Assembly (NCBI GenBank): GCA_938091335.1
Contig: CALLJG010000007.1
Coordinates: forward strand, 1 to 64,000
Length of the DNA: 64,000 bases
Origin: an uncultured Thermodesulfobacterium sp.
GTDB taxonomy: Bacteria; Desulfobacterota; Thermodesulfobacteria; Thermodesulfobacteriales; Thermodesulfobacteriaceae
Direction of reading: 5' to 3'
In this document: positions 39,552 through 48,950 of the stretch, piece by piece
Position numbering within the stretch: position 1 is the stretch's first letter
Layout of the letters: every line of letters starts with the position of its first letter
The notes under the pieces: model-generated
Seen by the model: the letters and a program-made list of their open reading frames with translations, nothing else
What the model was told of the DNA's origin: nothing
Database searches by the model: none
Made by a program: the position numbers and the translations under genes

Positions 39552-40265
39552 CTACTTTATTTTTCCTATTCCTTCTGCTTTAAATTCAACTATTACTTTA
39601 ATCTTTTTATTTATAGGTAAAGGAGACGAAGCTTTTAAACATCTTTGAATAGCCTTGTTAAATTCGAAATCAGAGGCTTCTTTCAAAAATTGATATGTCA
39701 AAATTTTACCCTCAGATGAAATTTCCATCTCCACCAAAGCATAAAGGTCCTTTTTACTTCTTAAATAAATGGGAACCTCAAAATTATTTTCCAGTTGCCT
39801 TTTTATTAAAAGCAGATACTCTATCTCAATTTTTTCTTTTGTATCCCCAAAAAATGAACCTTCTTGTGAAATTTTTTGATATTTTCCTTTTTGCAAAACT
39901 GCCATTTTTTCTTTAATAGTTTTTAACTCTTCTTCTGAAAGTAGATTTTCCTCCTTAGGTAAATCAGAGGAAATCCTTTCTTTAATTTGAGCAAGTTTTT
40001 TTGTTAACACTATTTCTTCATGTTTTTCTTCTATAATCTTTCTTTGATTTATTGGAAATATTTGATTTATTTCTTTTTTATTTTCTTTTAATGGCATTTT
40101 TTCTTCTAATGATTGCGGAGCTACTTCAACTCCTGAAATTACTTTAACTTTTATTTTATTTTCAGTTGGTTTTACAAAATGTAAGGTAGAAAAAAAAACA
40201 AATAAAAATAAAAGATTAATCAAAATTGAAAAAAAATAGGATAAGATTTCATACTTAATGGACAT
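39552..40265 (-). CDS. TonB-like energy transducer
   Basis: N-terminal TM, charged linker, C-terminal YALVEMEISSEGKILTYQFLKEAS.FEFNKAIQRCLKASSPLP; next to exbD. Confidence 0.75.
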   Translation of the reverse strand: MSIKYEILSYFFSILINLLFLFVFFSTLHFVKPTENKIKVKVISGVEVAPQSLEEKMPLKENKKEINQIFPINQRKIIEEKHEEIVLTKKLAQIKERISSDLPKEENLLSEEELKTIKEKMAVLQKGKYQKISQEGSFFGDTKEKIEIEYLLLIKRQLENNFEVPIYLRSKKDLYALVEMEISSEGKILTYQFLKEASDFEFNKAIQRCLKASSPLPINKKIKVIVEFKAEGIGKIK

Positions 40266-40269
40266 ATTT

Positions 40270-40668
40270 TTAGGTTTCTGGTTGGGTTAGTAATCCTAAT
40301 TCTTCAATCCCTGCTTTTTTCAATTCAGAAAGAACTTTAGCTACGATTCCATATGGACAGTTTTTATCTGCTTCAATCTGAACTTCTTTTATTAACTCCT
40401 TGCTTTTAGCTTCTTCAATCCAAGAAACTAAATTTTCTAAGACAATTTCTTCTCCATAAACTTTAATTTTTCCTTCTTGAGTTATAGTAATTTTAAGAGG
40501 CCGACTTTCTTTTTGAGAAAGAGGTATATCTTTAGTTCTGGGAAGTTCCACCTCAATACCGGAGGTAAGAAGTGGAGCAGTGATCATAAAAATAATAAGG
40601 ATTACAAGAACTATATCCACTAAAGGAATAACATTTATTTCTCCTTGTAAATCTTTTCCTATTTTCAT
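40270..40668 (-). CDS. exbD: ExbD/TolR biopolymer transport protein
   Basis: INVIPLVDIVLVILIIFMITAPLLTSGIEVELP. Confidence 0.93.
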   Translation of the reverse strand: MKIGKDLQGEINVIPLVDIVLVILIIFMITAPLLTSGIEVELPRTKDIPLSQKESRPLKITITQEGKIKVYGEEIVLENLVSWIEEAKSKELIKEVQIEADKNCPYGIVAKVLSELKKAGIEELGLLTQPET

Positions 40669-40670
40669 TT

Positions 40671-41402
40671 TTAAATCATGTTTTCTTCAGTTAAGATTTT
40701 ATCTCTAATATATTTCAATCCCAATTCTAATAATTTTTCATCTGTTAATTCTGCTATTTCTGACAAGAAAAAATTATCTATTTCTTTTTCTTTTATAAGA
40801 TTGCGAAATTCATCTAAATCATAAGCCAGGGTAAAAATCAAATCAAGCATATCTCCAGTTAAAGGAGTATCTGAAAATTTTTGTCTTTTAATTACTATTT
40901 CGCCCCAAAGATCATTAAAAAATAAATAGAGCTCAAGATCTTGTTCTTTAAGATAGTCTTTTATTTTTATGGGACGATTTTCATAATGGCCTTTGCAATG
41001 AGTTTCTCTTATAATTTTAAATATTTCTTCATTTTTTCCTTCTTTATTTTTTATTAAATATCGTACTAAGGGATAAAGTCTACAAGAAGCAGGTCTATCT
41101 TGATAAACTTTACATCCTTCTTTTTCATTAAGAAAAGGACATGCAAATGTATAGGGATCCATATTTACAGAAATCAAAGGAAGTTGAGTTACTTCTCCCA
41201 AATATACCTCACCATATCTTTCAATAAATTCTTGTATCCCTAGATTAAGCGATCTTCTTAATCTTAAAAATTCATATGGAGATAGCACTAATTTAACATC
41301 ATAACAACATTGATTGAAACATATTATTCCTTTATAACAGTAAAATTTTATTGTATCTTCTAAGGTATATTCTTGGGGGTCAAATATATAGGGTTGGATC
41401 AT
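40671..41402 (-). CDS. YkgJ-family cysteine cluster protein
   Basis: CYKGIICFNQCCYDVKL; FACPFLNEKEGCKVYQDRPASCRLYPL. Confidence 0.88.
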   Translation of the reverse strand: MIQPYIFDPQEYTLEDTIKFYCYKGIICFNQCCYDVKLVLSPYEFLRLRRSLNLGIQEFIERYGEVYLGEVTQLPLISVNMDPYTFACPFLNEKEGCKVYQDRPASCRLYPLVRYLIKNKEGKNEEIFKIIRETHCKGHYENRPIKIKDYLKEQDLELYLFFNDLWGEIVIKRQKFSDTPLTGDMLDLIFTLAYDLDEFRNLIKEKEIDNFFLSEIAELTDEKLLELGLKYIRDKILTEENMI

Positions 41403-42505
41403 TTTTTAGCTTCCACTAATTTAAATCTATCTTTTAACTTTTCCAAAACTTTAGGAAGTGTAGTATATTCCATTTCTTCAGGTGGTAGTCTATGTGGCTC
41501 AAAAATCCCTTGTCTTCTTAATATATCGGCTATGTTATTACAACTTCTACGAGCCTCATCAAAAGCAGGGTCATCAAAAAGATCGGATGGTCCAATAAAA
41601 TATCCATCTGTTATTTGATATCCAGCAGCAATAACACGTGGGGGACCATCAAATCTTGTAGGTTTGGCATTTTTAAAAGAAACAGGCATAAGAGGACCAG
41701 TATGAGAACCCCTCATCCAACCTTCTACTAACCAAGGACGAGCAAAAGGTTCTAAGATTTCTCCTATAGCTGGAAATCCAGATTGTGCTCTTACTATTAA
41801 AACCGGATCATCTTTACCTACATATTTCCCAGCCATTAAAGATAACTTTTGGGTAGAAGCTACAGCTGCAATCTCTCCATCAGATTTTCTATAAATAGAC
41901 CTTATAACATATCTACTTGTGGCTCCAATAAAAACTAATAAATCATAAATTTCTTCAGGAGCTTTAAGCAAAATACCCATTCCAGTATATACATCCATTA
42001 CATCAAAAATAAATCCCTCATGCATAGAAGGATCAATTACCAATCCTGCTGTATTCATAGGGTCAGCAAAAATTTCATACAAAGGAAGATTCCAAGCACT
42101 AGGAGAGGTTTTGTCTGCAAAAAAAATTACAATGGGTTCACTTTTCCTTTCTTCAAATTCCATTTCTGCAACTCCTGGTCCCATTCCTTTAACATTTCCA
42201 GAAAAAGCATCTGTTAAAAGATCTTGACCCGCACCATACATTTTTAGTCTCTTAGAAACTTCGGTACCCTCTTTAAAAGCATTCCAAGCAAGTTCATGTA
42301 TTTCTGAAGAATCTACTCCCTTAGTATGAGTCATCACTAATGCAATATCATCTCCACATACCAAAACTGATAAGTCTCTTATTATCCCTTTATCTTTCCC
42401 TTCCTCAGCTACTTCTTTTACTTTTTCTACTATCTCTTTATGTACAGAGGAATGACCTATAAATCCTCCTATATCTGCTTTTATAACTGATAAGGTGAGC
42501 TTCAT
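41399..42505 (-). CDS. Fructose-1,6-bisphosphate aldolase/phosphatase (archaeal type)
   Basis: MKLTLSVIKADIGGFIGHSSVH; HTKG; YGAGQDLLTDAFSGNVKGMGPGVAEMEFEER. Confidence 0.95.
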   Translation of the reverse strand: MKLTLSVIKADIGGFIGHSSVHKEIVEKVKEVAEEGKDKGIIRDLSVLVCGDDIALVMTHTKGVDSSEIHELAWNAFKEGTEVSKRLKMYGAGQDLLTDAFSGNVKGMGPGVAEMEFEERKSEPIVIFFADKTSPSAWNLPLYEIFADPMNTAGLVIDPSMHEGFIFDVMDVYTGMGILLKAPEEIYDLLVFIGATSRYVIRSIYRKSDGEIAAVASTQKLSLMAGKYVGKDDPVLIVRAQSGFPAIGEILEPFARPWLVEGWMRGSHTGPLMPVSFKNAKPTRFDGPPRVIAAGYQITDGYFIGPSDLFDDPAFDEARRSCNNIADILRRQGIFEPHRLPPEEMEYTTLPKVLEKLKDRFKLVEAKK

Positions 42506-42603
42506 GGGACACCCCCCTTTTACAACCTTTAAATTATACCGAAAATTATTAATATAAAAAAATTATAGCATAGGCTTAAAAATATGTAAACTTAGAAATT
42601 ATT

Positions 42604-42894
42604 ATGGATAAAGAAGAAAAGCTTGCAGTGGCATTACAATATAAAATAAAAGATCCGGCTCCAAAAGTCATTGCTAAAGGTAGAGGATATTTAGCAGAAC
42701 TTATTTTAAGGATAGCCAAAAATCATAATATCCCTATAAAAAAAGATTCAAAAATAGTAAAAAAACTATACAAACTGGAAATAGATCATCCCATCCCTCC
42801 TGAGTTATACAAGGCTGTTGCTGTGATATTAGTATGGGCTTATAATGTTAATCAAAAATTTAAAGAAAAAATTTTAAAAAATTTCTCTTTTTAG
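42604..42894 (+). CDS. Stand-alone FlhB/EscU C-terminal-domain-like protein (FlhX type)
   Basis: AVALQYKIKDPAPKVIAKGRGYLAELILRIAKNHNIPI...IPPELYKAVAVILVWAY; no NPTH. Confidence 0.85.
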   Translation: MDKEEKLAVALQYKIKDPAPKVIAKGRGYLAELILRIAKNHNIPIKKDSKIVKKLYKLEIDHPIPPELYKAVAVILVWAYNVNQKFKEKILKNFSF

Positions 42895-42954
42895 GTCTTG
42901 CTATTTTTTAAAAACTGGATATAAAACACTAAAATATTTGAAGGAGGTTTATAA

Positions 42955-43383
42955 ATGTTTAAATTCCCTGAAGATAGGCTATATTCTGAAACTCATCTAT
43001 GGGTAAAGAAAAGAAAAAAGAAAATAGTTAGAATAGGGGTTACAGATTATTTTAATATGAAAAATTGGGAAATTGTGGAAATTGACCTTCCAGAAGAGGA
43101 AGAAGAATTTGAAAAAGATGAAATTTTCGGAAGTATCGAAACTGTTGAAGAGGTGTTTGATTTGATTATGCCTGTCTCAGGGAAAATTATTGCAGTAAAT
43201 GAAAAGGTTTTAGAAGAAACAGATATTTTAAAAGAAGATCCATATGAAGAAGGATGGCTTGTAGAAGTTGAACTTTTAAATTCTTCTGAATTAGAAGAAC
43301 TTTTACCTCCAGAAGATTATGAAATGAAGTTTTTGGAAGAAGCAGAAGAAATCCCTGAAGAAAAAATTATAGAAGAAGAATAA
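42955..43383 (+). CDS. Glycine cleavage H-protein-like protein lacking the lipoylation lysine
   Basis: ETHLWV...VGVTDY-like, FGSIETVEEVFDLIMPVSGKIIAVNE...EDPYEEGWLVEVEL; expected ESVKA is ETVEE. Confidence 0.88.
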   Translation: MFKFPEDRLYSETHLWVKKRKKKIVRIGVTDYFNMKNWEIVEIDLPEEEEEFEKDEIFGSIETVEEVFDLIMPVSGKIIAVNEKVLEETDILKEDPYEEGWLVEVELLNSSELEELLPPEDYEMKFLEEAEEIPEEKIIEEE

Positions 43384-43385
43384 TA

Positions 43386-44315
43386 ATGGAAACATTTGCT
43401 ATAGTTTTCCCTGGTCAAGGTTCTCAATATATAGGAATGGGAAGAGATTTTTTTGAAAATTCTATAAAAATTAAAGAGCTTTTTAATAAGGCAGAAGAGC
43501 TCACAAATATTCCCATTAAAAAACTTTGTTTTGAAGGTCCTTTAGAAGAACTTACATTAACTAAAAATTTACAAGTATGCCTAACTTTAGTAAATATTGC
43601 TTGTTATGAAGTTTTAAAAGAAGTTTTAAAAGAAAAAAACTTAATTCCCTCTTATGTAGCTGGTCATAGTTTAGGAGAATTTAGTGCTCTTTATGGATCA
43701 GAAGTTCTTTCTTTTGAAGATACTATTATTGCTGTAAAAGAAAGGGGGAAATTAATGGGAGAAGAAGCAGGACCTTCTACTATGTATGCCATAATAGGTT
43801 TACCTTTAGAGATTGTTCAAAATTTATTAAGTAACCAAAAAGAGGTGGTAATTTCTAATTATAATTCTCCAAAGCAATTTGTAATAAGTGGAAAAATTCC
43901 AAAAGTAGATGAAATAGCACAAGAGGCTAAAGAATTAGGAGCAAAAGTTGTAAGGCTTAAAGTAAGTGCAGGTTTTCATAGTCCTTTTATGAAATCTATA
44001 GAGGAAAAATTTAGTCAAATTCTTGAAAATCTTACTTGGAAAAATGCCAAAATTCCCTTTGTAAGTAATATAAGTGGAAAAGAAGAAATGGAAGGATCTA
44101 TTATAAAAGAACTTATGAAAAAACAAATTGTTTCTTCTGTTAGATGGATTGAATGCATTAATTATATGTATAATAAGGGGGTAAAAACTTTTATAGAAGT
44201 TGGTCCCAAAAGAGTACTTTTTGGCCTAATTTCTCAAATTTTAGAAGGAAAAAAATATAAAATATATAACATAGAAAACTCTGAAACCTTAGAAAATTTC
44301 ATAAAGAGTTTTTAA
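43386..44315 (+). CDS. fabD: Malonyl-CoA:ACP transacylase
   Basis: FPGQGSQYIGMGRD; GHSLGEFSAL; AGFHSPFM. Confidence 0.95.
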   Translation: METFAIVFPGQGSQYIGMGRDFFENSIKIKELFNKAEELTNIPIKKLCFEGPLEELTLTKNLQVCLTLVNIACYEVLKEVLKEKNLIPSYVAGHSLGEFSALYGSEVLSFEDTIIAVKERGKLMGEEAGPSTMYAIIGLPLEIVQNLLSNQKEVVISNYNSPKQFVISGKIPKVDEIAQEAKELGAKVVRLKVSAGFHSPFMKSIEEKFSQILENLTWKNAKIPFVSNISGKEEMEGSIIKELMKKQIVSSVRWIECINYMYNKGVKTFIEVGPKRVLFGLISQILEGKKYKIYNIENSETLENFIKSF

Positions 44316-44327
44316 GGAGGAAAAAGA

Positions 44328-44543
44328 ATTTTCCAAATAAAAATTTTGGAAGAAAGATGTAAAGCATGTGGTCTTTGTATTCATTTTTGTCCTAAAAAAG
44401 TATTGGATCTTTCTAACAAAAGAAATAAACAAGGATATAAAGTAATATATCCTAAGTACCCAGAAAGATGTAACATTTGTGGTATTTGTTATTTAATGTG
44501 TCCTGATGTAGTGTTTATAATGGATAAAAAAGATGAAAGCTAA
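44328..44543 (+). CDS. korD: 2x[4Fe-4S] ferredoxin subunit of 2-oxoacid:ferredoxin oxidoreductase (KorD-like), probable ATT start
   Basis: CKACGLCIHFCPK and CNICGICYLMCPD; AGGAGG at 44315-44320, 7 nt before ATT at 44328; ORF track begins at TTG 44346. Confidence 0.85.
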   Translation: MFQIKILEERCKACGLCIHFCPKKVLDLSNKRNKQGYKVIYPKYPERCNICGICYLMCPDVVFIMDKKDES

Positions 44544-45594
44544 AAAAATTTTGGTTAAAGGGGTAGAAGCTATTGCTCTTGGTGCATTAGAAGCAAATTG
44601 TAAGTGCTATTTTGGATATCCTATTACTCCACAAAATGAAATACCTGAAATGATGGCAAGAGAGTTGCCAAAAAGGGGTGGAGTTTTTTTACAAGCTGAA
44701 AGTGAACTTTCTGCAATAAATATGGTATTAGGAGCTTGTGCAGTAGGGGTAAGGGCAATGACTAGTTCCTCAAGTCCTGGCATTTCTCTTATGTGTGAAA
44801 GCTTTTCTTATATTGCGGCTTTAGAATTACCTGCGGTAGTAGTAAATGTAATGAGGGGAGGACCAGGACTTGGAGGGATAGAAGCTTCTCAAGGAGATTA
44901 TTTTCAAGCGGTAAAAAGTCCAGGACATGGAGATTTTCACTTTATGGTATTAGCCCCCTATAATGCTCAAGAAGCCTATGAACTTACTGCTAAAGCATTT
45001 GAATTAGCAGAAAAATATAGAAACCCTGTAATGATTTTATCTGATGCTATTTTAGGACAAATGAAAGAACCTATAATTTTGAAAAATCTTAAGATTAAAG
45101 AATATCCTAAGAATGATTGGGCATTAACAGGAGCTAAAAATAGACCAAGTAGAATAATTAGAAGCCTTTTTCTAGACTCTCAAGAATTAAAAAAACGAAA
45201 TTTAAAGTTAAAAAACAAATATAAAAAAATGGAAAAGGAAATACTTTTTGAGGTATCAGTAGAAAATAATGAAAAAGCAATTTTAGTTGCCTTTGGCTCA
45301 ATGGCACGTATTGTAAAGGAAGTTTACTTTATTTTAAAAAATAAAGGATATCCTGTTGGATTTTTTAGACCCATCACTCTTTTCCCTTTTCCTGTAAAAC
45401 CTATTCAGAAGATTTTACATAATGCTAAAAATCCCTTAAAATTTTTGGTTATTGAACTTAATTGTGGCCAAATGGTAGAAGATGTAAAATTAGCTGTAAA
45501 TGGAAAGGCTGAAGTTATTTCTTTATTCTATCCTCCAAGTGTAATCCCTTTTCCGGAAGAATTAGAAAGGAAAATCAAAAAATGGATAAAATAG
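44533..45594 (+). CDS. korA: 2-oxoacid:ferredoxin oxidoreductase alpha subunit
   Basis: GYPITPQNEIPEMMARELPKRGGVFLQAESELSAINMVLGA. Confidence 0.92.
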   Translation: MKAKKILVKGVEAIALGALEANCKCYFGYPITPQNEIPEMMARELPKRGGVFLQAESELSAINMVLGACAVGVRAMTSSSSPGISLMCESFSYIAALELPAVVVNVMRGGPGLGGIEASQGDYFQAVKSPGHGDFHFMVLAPYNAQEAYELTAKAFELAEKYRNPVMILSDAILGQMKEPIILKNLKIKEYPKNDWALTGAKNRPSRIIRSLFLDSQELKKRNLKLKNKYKKMEKEILFEVSVENNEKAILVAFGSMARIVKEVYFILKNKGYPVGFFRPITLFPFPVKPIQKILHNAKNPLKFLVIELNCGQMVEDVKLAVNGKAEVISLFYPPSVIPFPEELERKIKKWIK

Positions 45595-46346
45595 CTTTTA
45601 AATTTCCTAAAAGCTTAAAATCTACACTTTTTCACTATTGTCCAGGATGCCATCATAGTATTGTACACAGACTACTTTGTGAAGTAATAGATGAACTGGA
45701 AATACAAGAAAAAAGTGTAGGGATTGCCTCAATTGGATGTGCCTGTTTTCTATATTTTTATATAGATGTGGATATTTTAGAAGCTCCTCATGGAAGAGCC
45801 TGTGCTGCAGCTACAGGTATTAAAAGAGCTAAGCCAGAATTAATAGTTTTTACCTATCAAGGGGATGGAGATTTTGCAGCTATTGGATTTAATGAAAGTT
45901 TTCATTCTGCCTTAAGAGGTGAAAAAATAACAGCTATTATGATTAACAATACACTTTATGGAATGACTGGAGGTCAGGTATCTCCAACTACTGTTCCTTA
46001 TCAAAAAACCACCACTACTCCTGAAGGCAAAAATCCTGCTTATTATGGCTATCCACCTAAAATAGCAGAAATTTTTTCTAATTTAGAAGGAGTTGCCTTT
46101 TCTGGTAGATTTGCAGTAAATACTCCTAAAAGAGTTTTAGAAACTAAAAGAGCTCTTAAAAAGGCCTTTCTTGCTCAAATTTATAATTTGGGATTTGGAT
46201 ATATAGAAATATTATCTTCCTGTCCTGTAAACTGGAAACTTGATCCTATAAAAGCTAATAAAAAGATAGATGAACTCATTAATTTTTATACTTTAGGTGT
46301 TTTCAAAGACAAAGTAGAAAATTTTTTAAAAAAAGAAAAAAATTGA
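45582..46346 (+). CDS. korB: 2-oxoacid:ferredoxin oxidoreductase beta subunit (TPP)
   Basis: YCPGCHHSIVHRLL; GDGDFAAIGFNESFHSALRGEKITAIMINNTLYGMTGGQ. Confidence 0.93.
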   Translation: MDKIAFKFPKSLKSTLFHYCPGCHHSIVHRLLCEVIDELEIQEKSVGIASIGCACFLYFYIDVDILEAPHGRACAAATGIKRAKPELIVFTYQGDGDFAAIGFNESFHSALRGEKITAIMINNTLYGMTGGQVSPTTVPYQKTTTTPEGKNPAYYGYPPKIAEIFSNLEGVAFSGRFAVNTPKRVLETKRALKKAFLAQIYNLGFGYIEILSSCPVNWKLDPIKANKKIDELINFYTLGVFKDKVENFLKKEKN

Positions 46347-46909
46347 GAATAGAACTAATAATTTCTGGATTTGGAGGACAAGGGATTCTTTTTGCAGGTA
46401 ATCTTATTGCTCTTTCTGCTATGAAAGAAGGACATCAAGTTACTTACCTTCCTGTTTATGGACCAGAAATGAGAGGAGGAACTTGTAATTGTACCATTAT
46501 TATATCCCAAAATGAAATTGCCTCTCCTTTGGTTTACCATCCATCTTTCTTAATAATTATGAATTATCCATCTTTTTTAAAATTTATGCCTAATCTTAAA
46601 AAAGGAGGATCCAGTATAATAAATTCTGATTTGGTGAAACCAGAAGAAATCAAAAACCTTCAAATTTTACAAAAGAAATATAAATTATATTTTGTTCCTG
46701 TAAATTCTTTAGCTGAAACTATAAATGCTCCTATGTTAGCAAATCTGTGTGCATTAGGGGCATTTTATCAAATAACTAAAATATTTAATCTAAAAAATTT
46801 CAAAGAAGCCTTAAAAGAAACCTTGGGAAGCGAAAGGTCTCATCTTTTTGAACCCAATTTAAAAGCATTTAATCTAGGAGCAAAATATATTAATCAAAAT
46901 TTTAAATGA
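46343..46909 (+). CDS. korC: 2-oxoacid:ferredoxin oxidoreductase gamma subunit
   Basis: SGFGGQGILFAGNLIALSAM...YGPEMRGGTCNCTIIIS. Confidence 0.93.
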   Translation: MRIELIISGFGGQGILFAGNLIALSAMKEGHQVTYLPVYGPEMRGGTCNCTIIISQNEIASPLVYHPSFLIIMNYPSFLKFMPNLKKGGSSIINSDLVKPEEIKNLQILQKKYKLYFVPVNSLAETINAPMLANLCALGAFYQITKIFNLKNFKEALKETLGSERSHLFEPNLKAFNLGAKYINQNFK

Positions 46910-47370
46910 AAGTCATAATCCAAAGAGTAAAAAGTGCAGAATTAATAATAAATTCAAAGATCATTTCAAAAATAAAGCAAGGATTAGTTGTGTTTGCTTG
47001 CGTTGAAAAAGGAGATGATCTAAATACTATAGATTGGTTTGCTGAAAAGTTGACAAATCTTAGAGTTTTTCCTGATAAAGATGGAAAGTTCAATCTGAGT
47101 GTAAAGGAAATAGGAGGAGAAATTTTATTAGTTTCAAATTTTACTATATGCGGGATCTTAAAAAAGGGAACAAGACCAAGTTTTCACAATGCAGAAAATC
47201 CAGAAATAGCTAAAAATTTATTAGAAATCTTGGCAAAAAAAATAAGAGATAAAGGAATTTCGGTTAAAGAGGGGGTTTTCGGAGCTCATATGAAAATAAA
47301 ATTAATCAATGATGGTCCTGTAACTTTATATATAGAAAAACAAGTTAAATATTCAAATGAGCTTAATTGA
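46906..47370 (+). CDS. dtd: D-aminoacyl-tRNA deacylase
   Basis: MKVIIQRVKSAEL...LLVSNFTICGILKKGTRPSFHNA...GVFGAHMKIKLINDGPVTL. Confidence 0.94.
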   Translation: MKVIIQRVKSAELIINSKIISKIKQGLVVFACVEKGDDLNTIDWFAEKLTNLRVFPDKDGKFNLSVKEIGGEILLVSNFTICGILKKGTRPSFHNAENPEIAKNLLEILAKKIRDKGISVKEGVFGAHMKIKLINDGPVTLYIEKQVKYSNELN

Positions 47371-48670
47371 AAGATTATTTAAATTAAAAGAGAGAAATAC
47401 AGATTTTAAGACTGAAGTTTTAGCAGGTACTACTACTTTTGTTACTCTGGCTTATATAATATTTGTAAATCCACAGATTTTAAGCGAAGCCGGGATTTCC
47501 AAAGAAGCTGCAATTGCTTCTACTATATGGTCTTCAGCAATTGCTACAACTCTTATGGCTTTTTTAGCAAATTATCCTATTGCTGTTGCCCCAGGCATGG
47601 GACTTAATGCCTTTTTTACTTATACAGTGGTTAAGCAGTTTGAAGTGCACTGGACAGTAGCTTTAGGAGCTGTATTTTTTTCAGGGATAGTATTTTTAAT
47701 TCTCACTATCACTAAGATAAGAAACTGGATAATAGAAGCTGTTCCTATTTCACTAAGGTCAGCCATTCCTGTAGGGATTGGACTTTTTATAGCTTTTATA
47801 GGGCTCATAAATACTGGAATAGTTGTAAAATCTCATGCTACTTTAGTAGCCTTTGGTAATATTTCAAATCCAAAAACTCTTCTTTCGGTTTTTGGACTTA
47901 TCCTGGCAGCTGTTCTCATATCTAAAGGAACTAGAGGAGCTCTTATTATATCAATTTTAACTACCACAGCAATAGCTATGATATTTGGTATTTCACCTTA
48001 TCCAAAAAGGATAGAAGATGTGATAAGTCTTCATATTATATGGAGCCTTACTCCCACATTTGGAAAACTTGATATTAAAGGTGCTTTTCATTATGGGCTT
48101 TTAAATATAATTTTTACTTTCACCATAGTTGAACTTTTTGACAATATGGGAACTTTAATGGGGCTTCTTAAGAAAGCAGGGTTATTAGGAGAAAAAGGTG
48201 AACCACCAGCTTTAGGTAAAGCCTTTATCTCTGATTCTATTGGAACAATTATTTCGCCTATTTTAGGAACATGTACTGTGACTTCTTATATCGAAAGTGC
48301 TGCCGGAATTGCAGAAGGAGGAAAAACTGGATTGACAAGCCTTACGGTAGCAGTATTTTTTTTACTATCACTTTTCATAGCTCCCTTGATAAGGTTAGTT
48401 CCCACATTTGCTACAGCGTCAGCTTTAATAATAGTTGGAGCTTTAATGATGACAGAGATAGTTAATATAAACTTTAAAGACTTCACAGAAGCTTTTCCTG
48501 CCTTTATTTCTATAATAGGAATGCCCTTAACTTACAGCATTGCTACAGGATTAGGGTTAGGGTTTACCTCTTATACATTGATTAAAATATTATCAGGAAG
48601 AGGTAGAGAAATACACTGGATGATGTACATAATTGCCGCTATTTTTACAATAAATTTTGTTTTAAGATAA
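47357..48670 (+). CDS. NCS2-family (AzgA/PbuG-like) nucleobase permease
   Basis: TEVLAGTTTFVTLAYIIFVNPQIL; VAPGMGLNAFFTYTVV; ESAAGIAEGGKTGLTS. Confidence 0.94.
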   Translation: MSLIERLFKLKERNTDFKTEVLAGTTTFVTLAYIIFVNPQILSEAGISKEAAIASTIWSSAIATTLMAFLANYPIAVAPGMGLNAFFTYTVVKQFEVHWTVALGAVFFSGIVFLILTITKIRNWIIEAVPISLRSAIPVGIGLFIAFIGLINTGIVVKSHATLVAFGNISNPKTLLSVFGLILAAVLISKGTRGALIISILTTTAIAMIFGISPYPKRIEDVISLHIIWSLTPTFGKLDIKGAFHYGLLNIIFTFTIVELFDNMGTLMGLLKKAGLLGEKGEPPALGKAFISDSIGTIISPILGTCTVTSYIESAAGIAEGGKTGLTSLTVAVFFLLSLFIAPLIRLVPTFATASALIIVGALMMTEIVNINFKDFTEAFPAFISIIGMPLTYSIATGLGLGFTSYTLIKILSGRGREIHWMMYIIAAIFTINFVLR

Positions 48671-48764
48671 AAAGGATAATTACCCCTGTTCATCAAAATT
48701 TGAAGGAGGAATTTTTATTAAAAAACTCAAAAAGGTATTATGATAATGGATAATATCTAAAATA

Positions 48765-48950
48765 TTTAAGCAATTAGAAGTATACGGATATTTTAGATGA
48801 ATTTACAAAAAAGGCAGATAGGTATTACCTTGTTATTAAGTCTTTCATTTTGGATAGACTGGATTTTTTTTACTTTCTTTAGAATATTTCTATCTAAAAG
48901 AACAAAAATTGCTAATTTCAAAAAAAATTAGCAGTAAAAGTATCAAATTT
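48765..48950 (+). pseudogene. Decayed coding remnant with homopolymer frameshift
   Basis: KYTDILDEFTKKADRYYLVIKSFILDRLDFF continues as LLSLEYFYLKEQKLLISKKISSKSIKF after a shift at a T8 tract. Confidence 0.4.
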
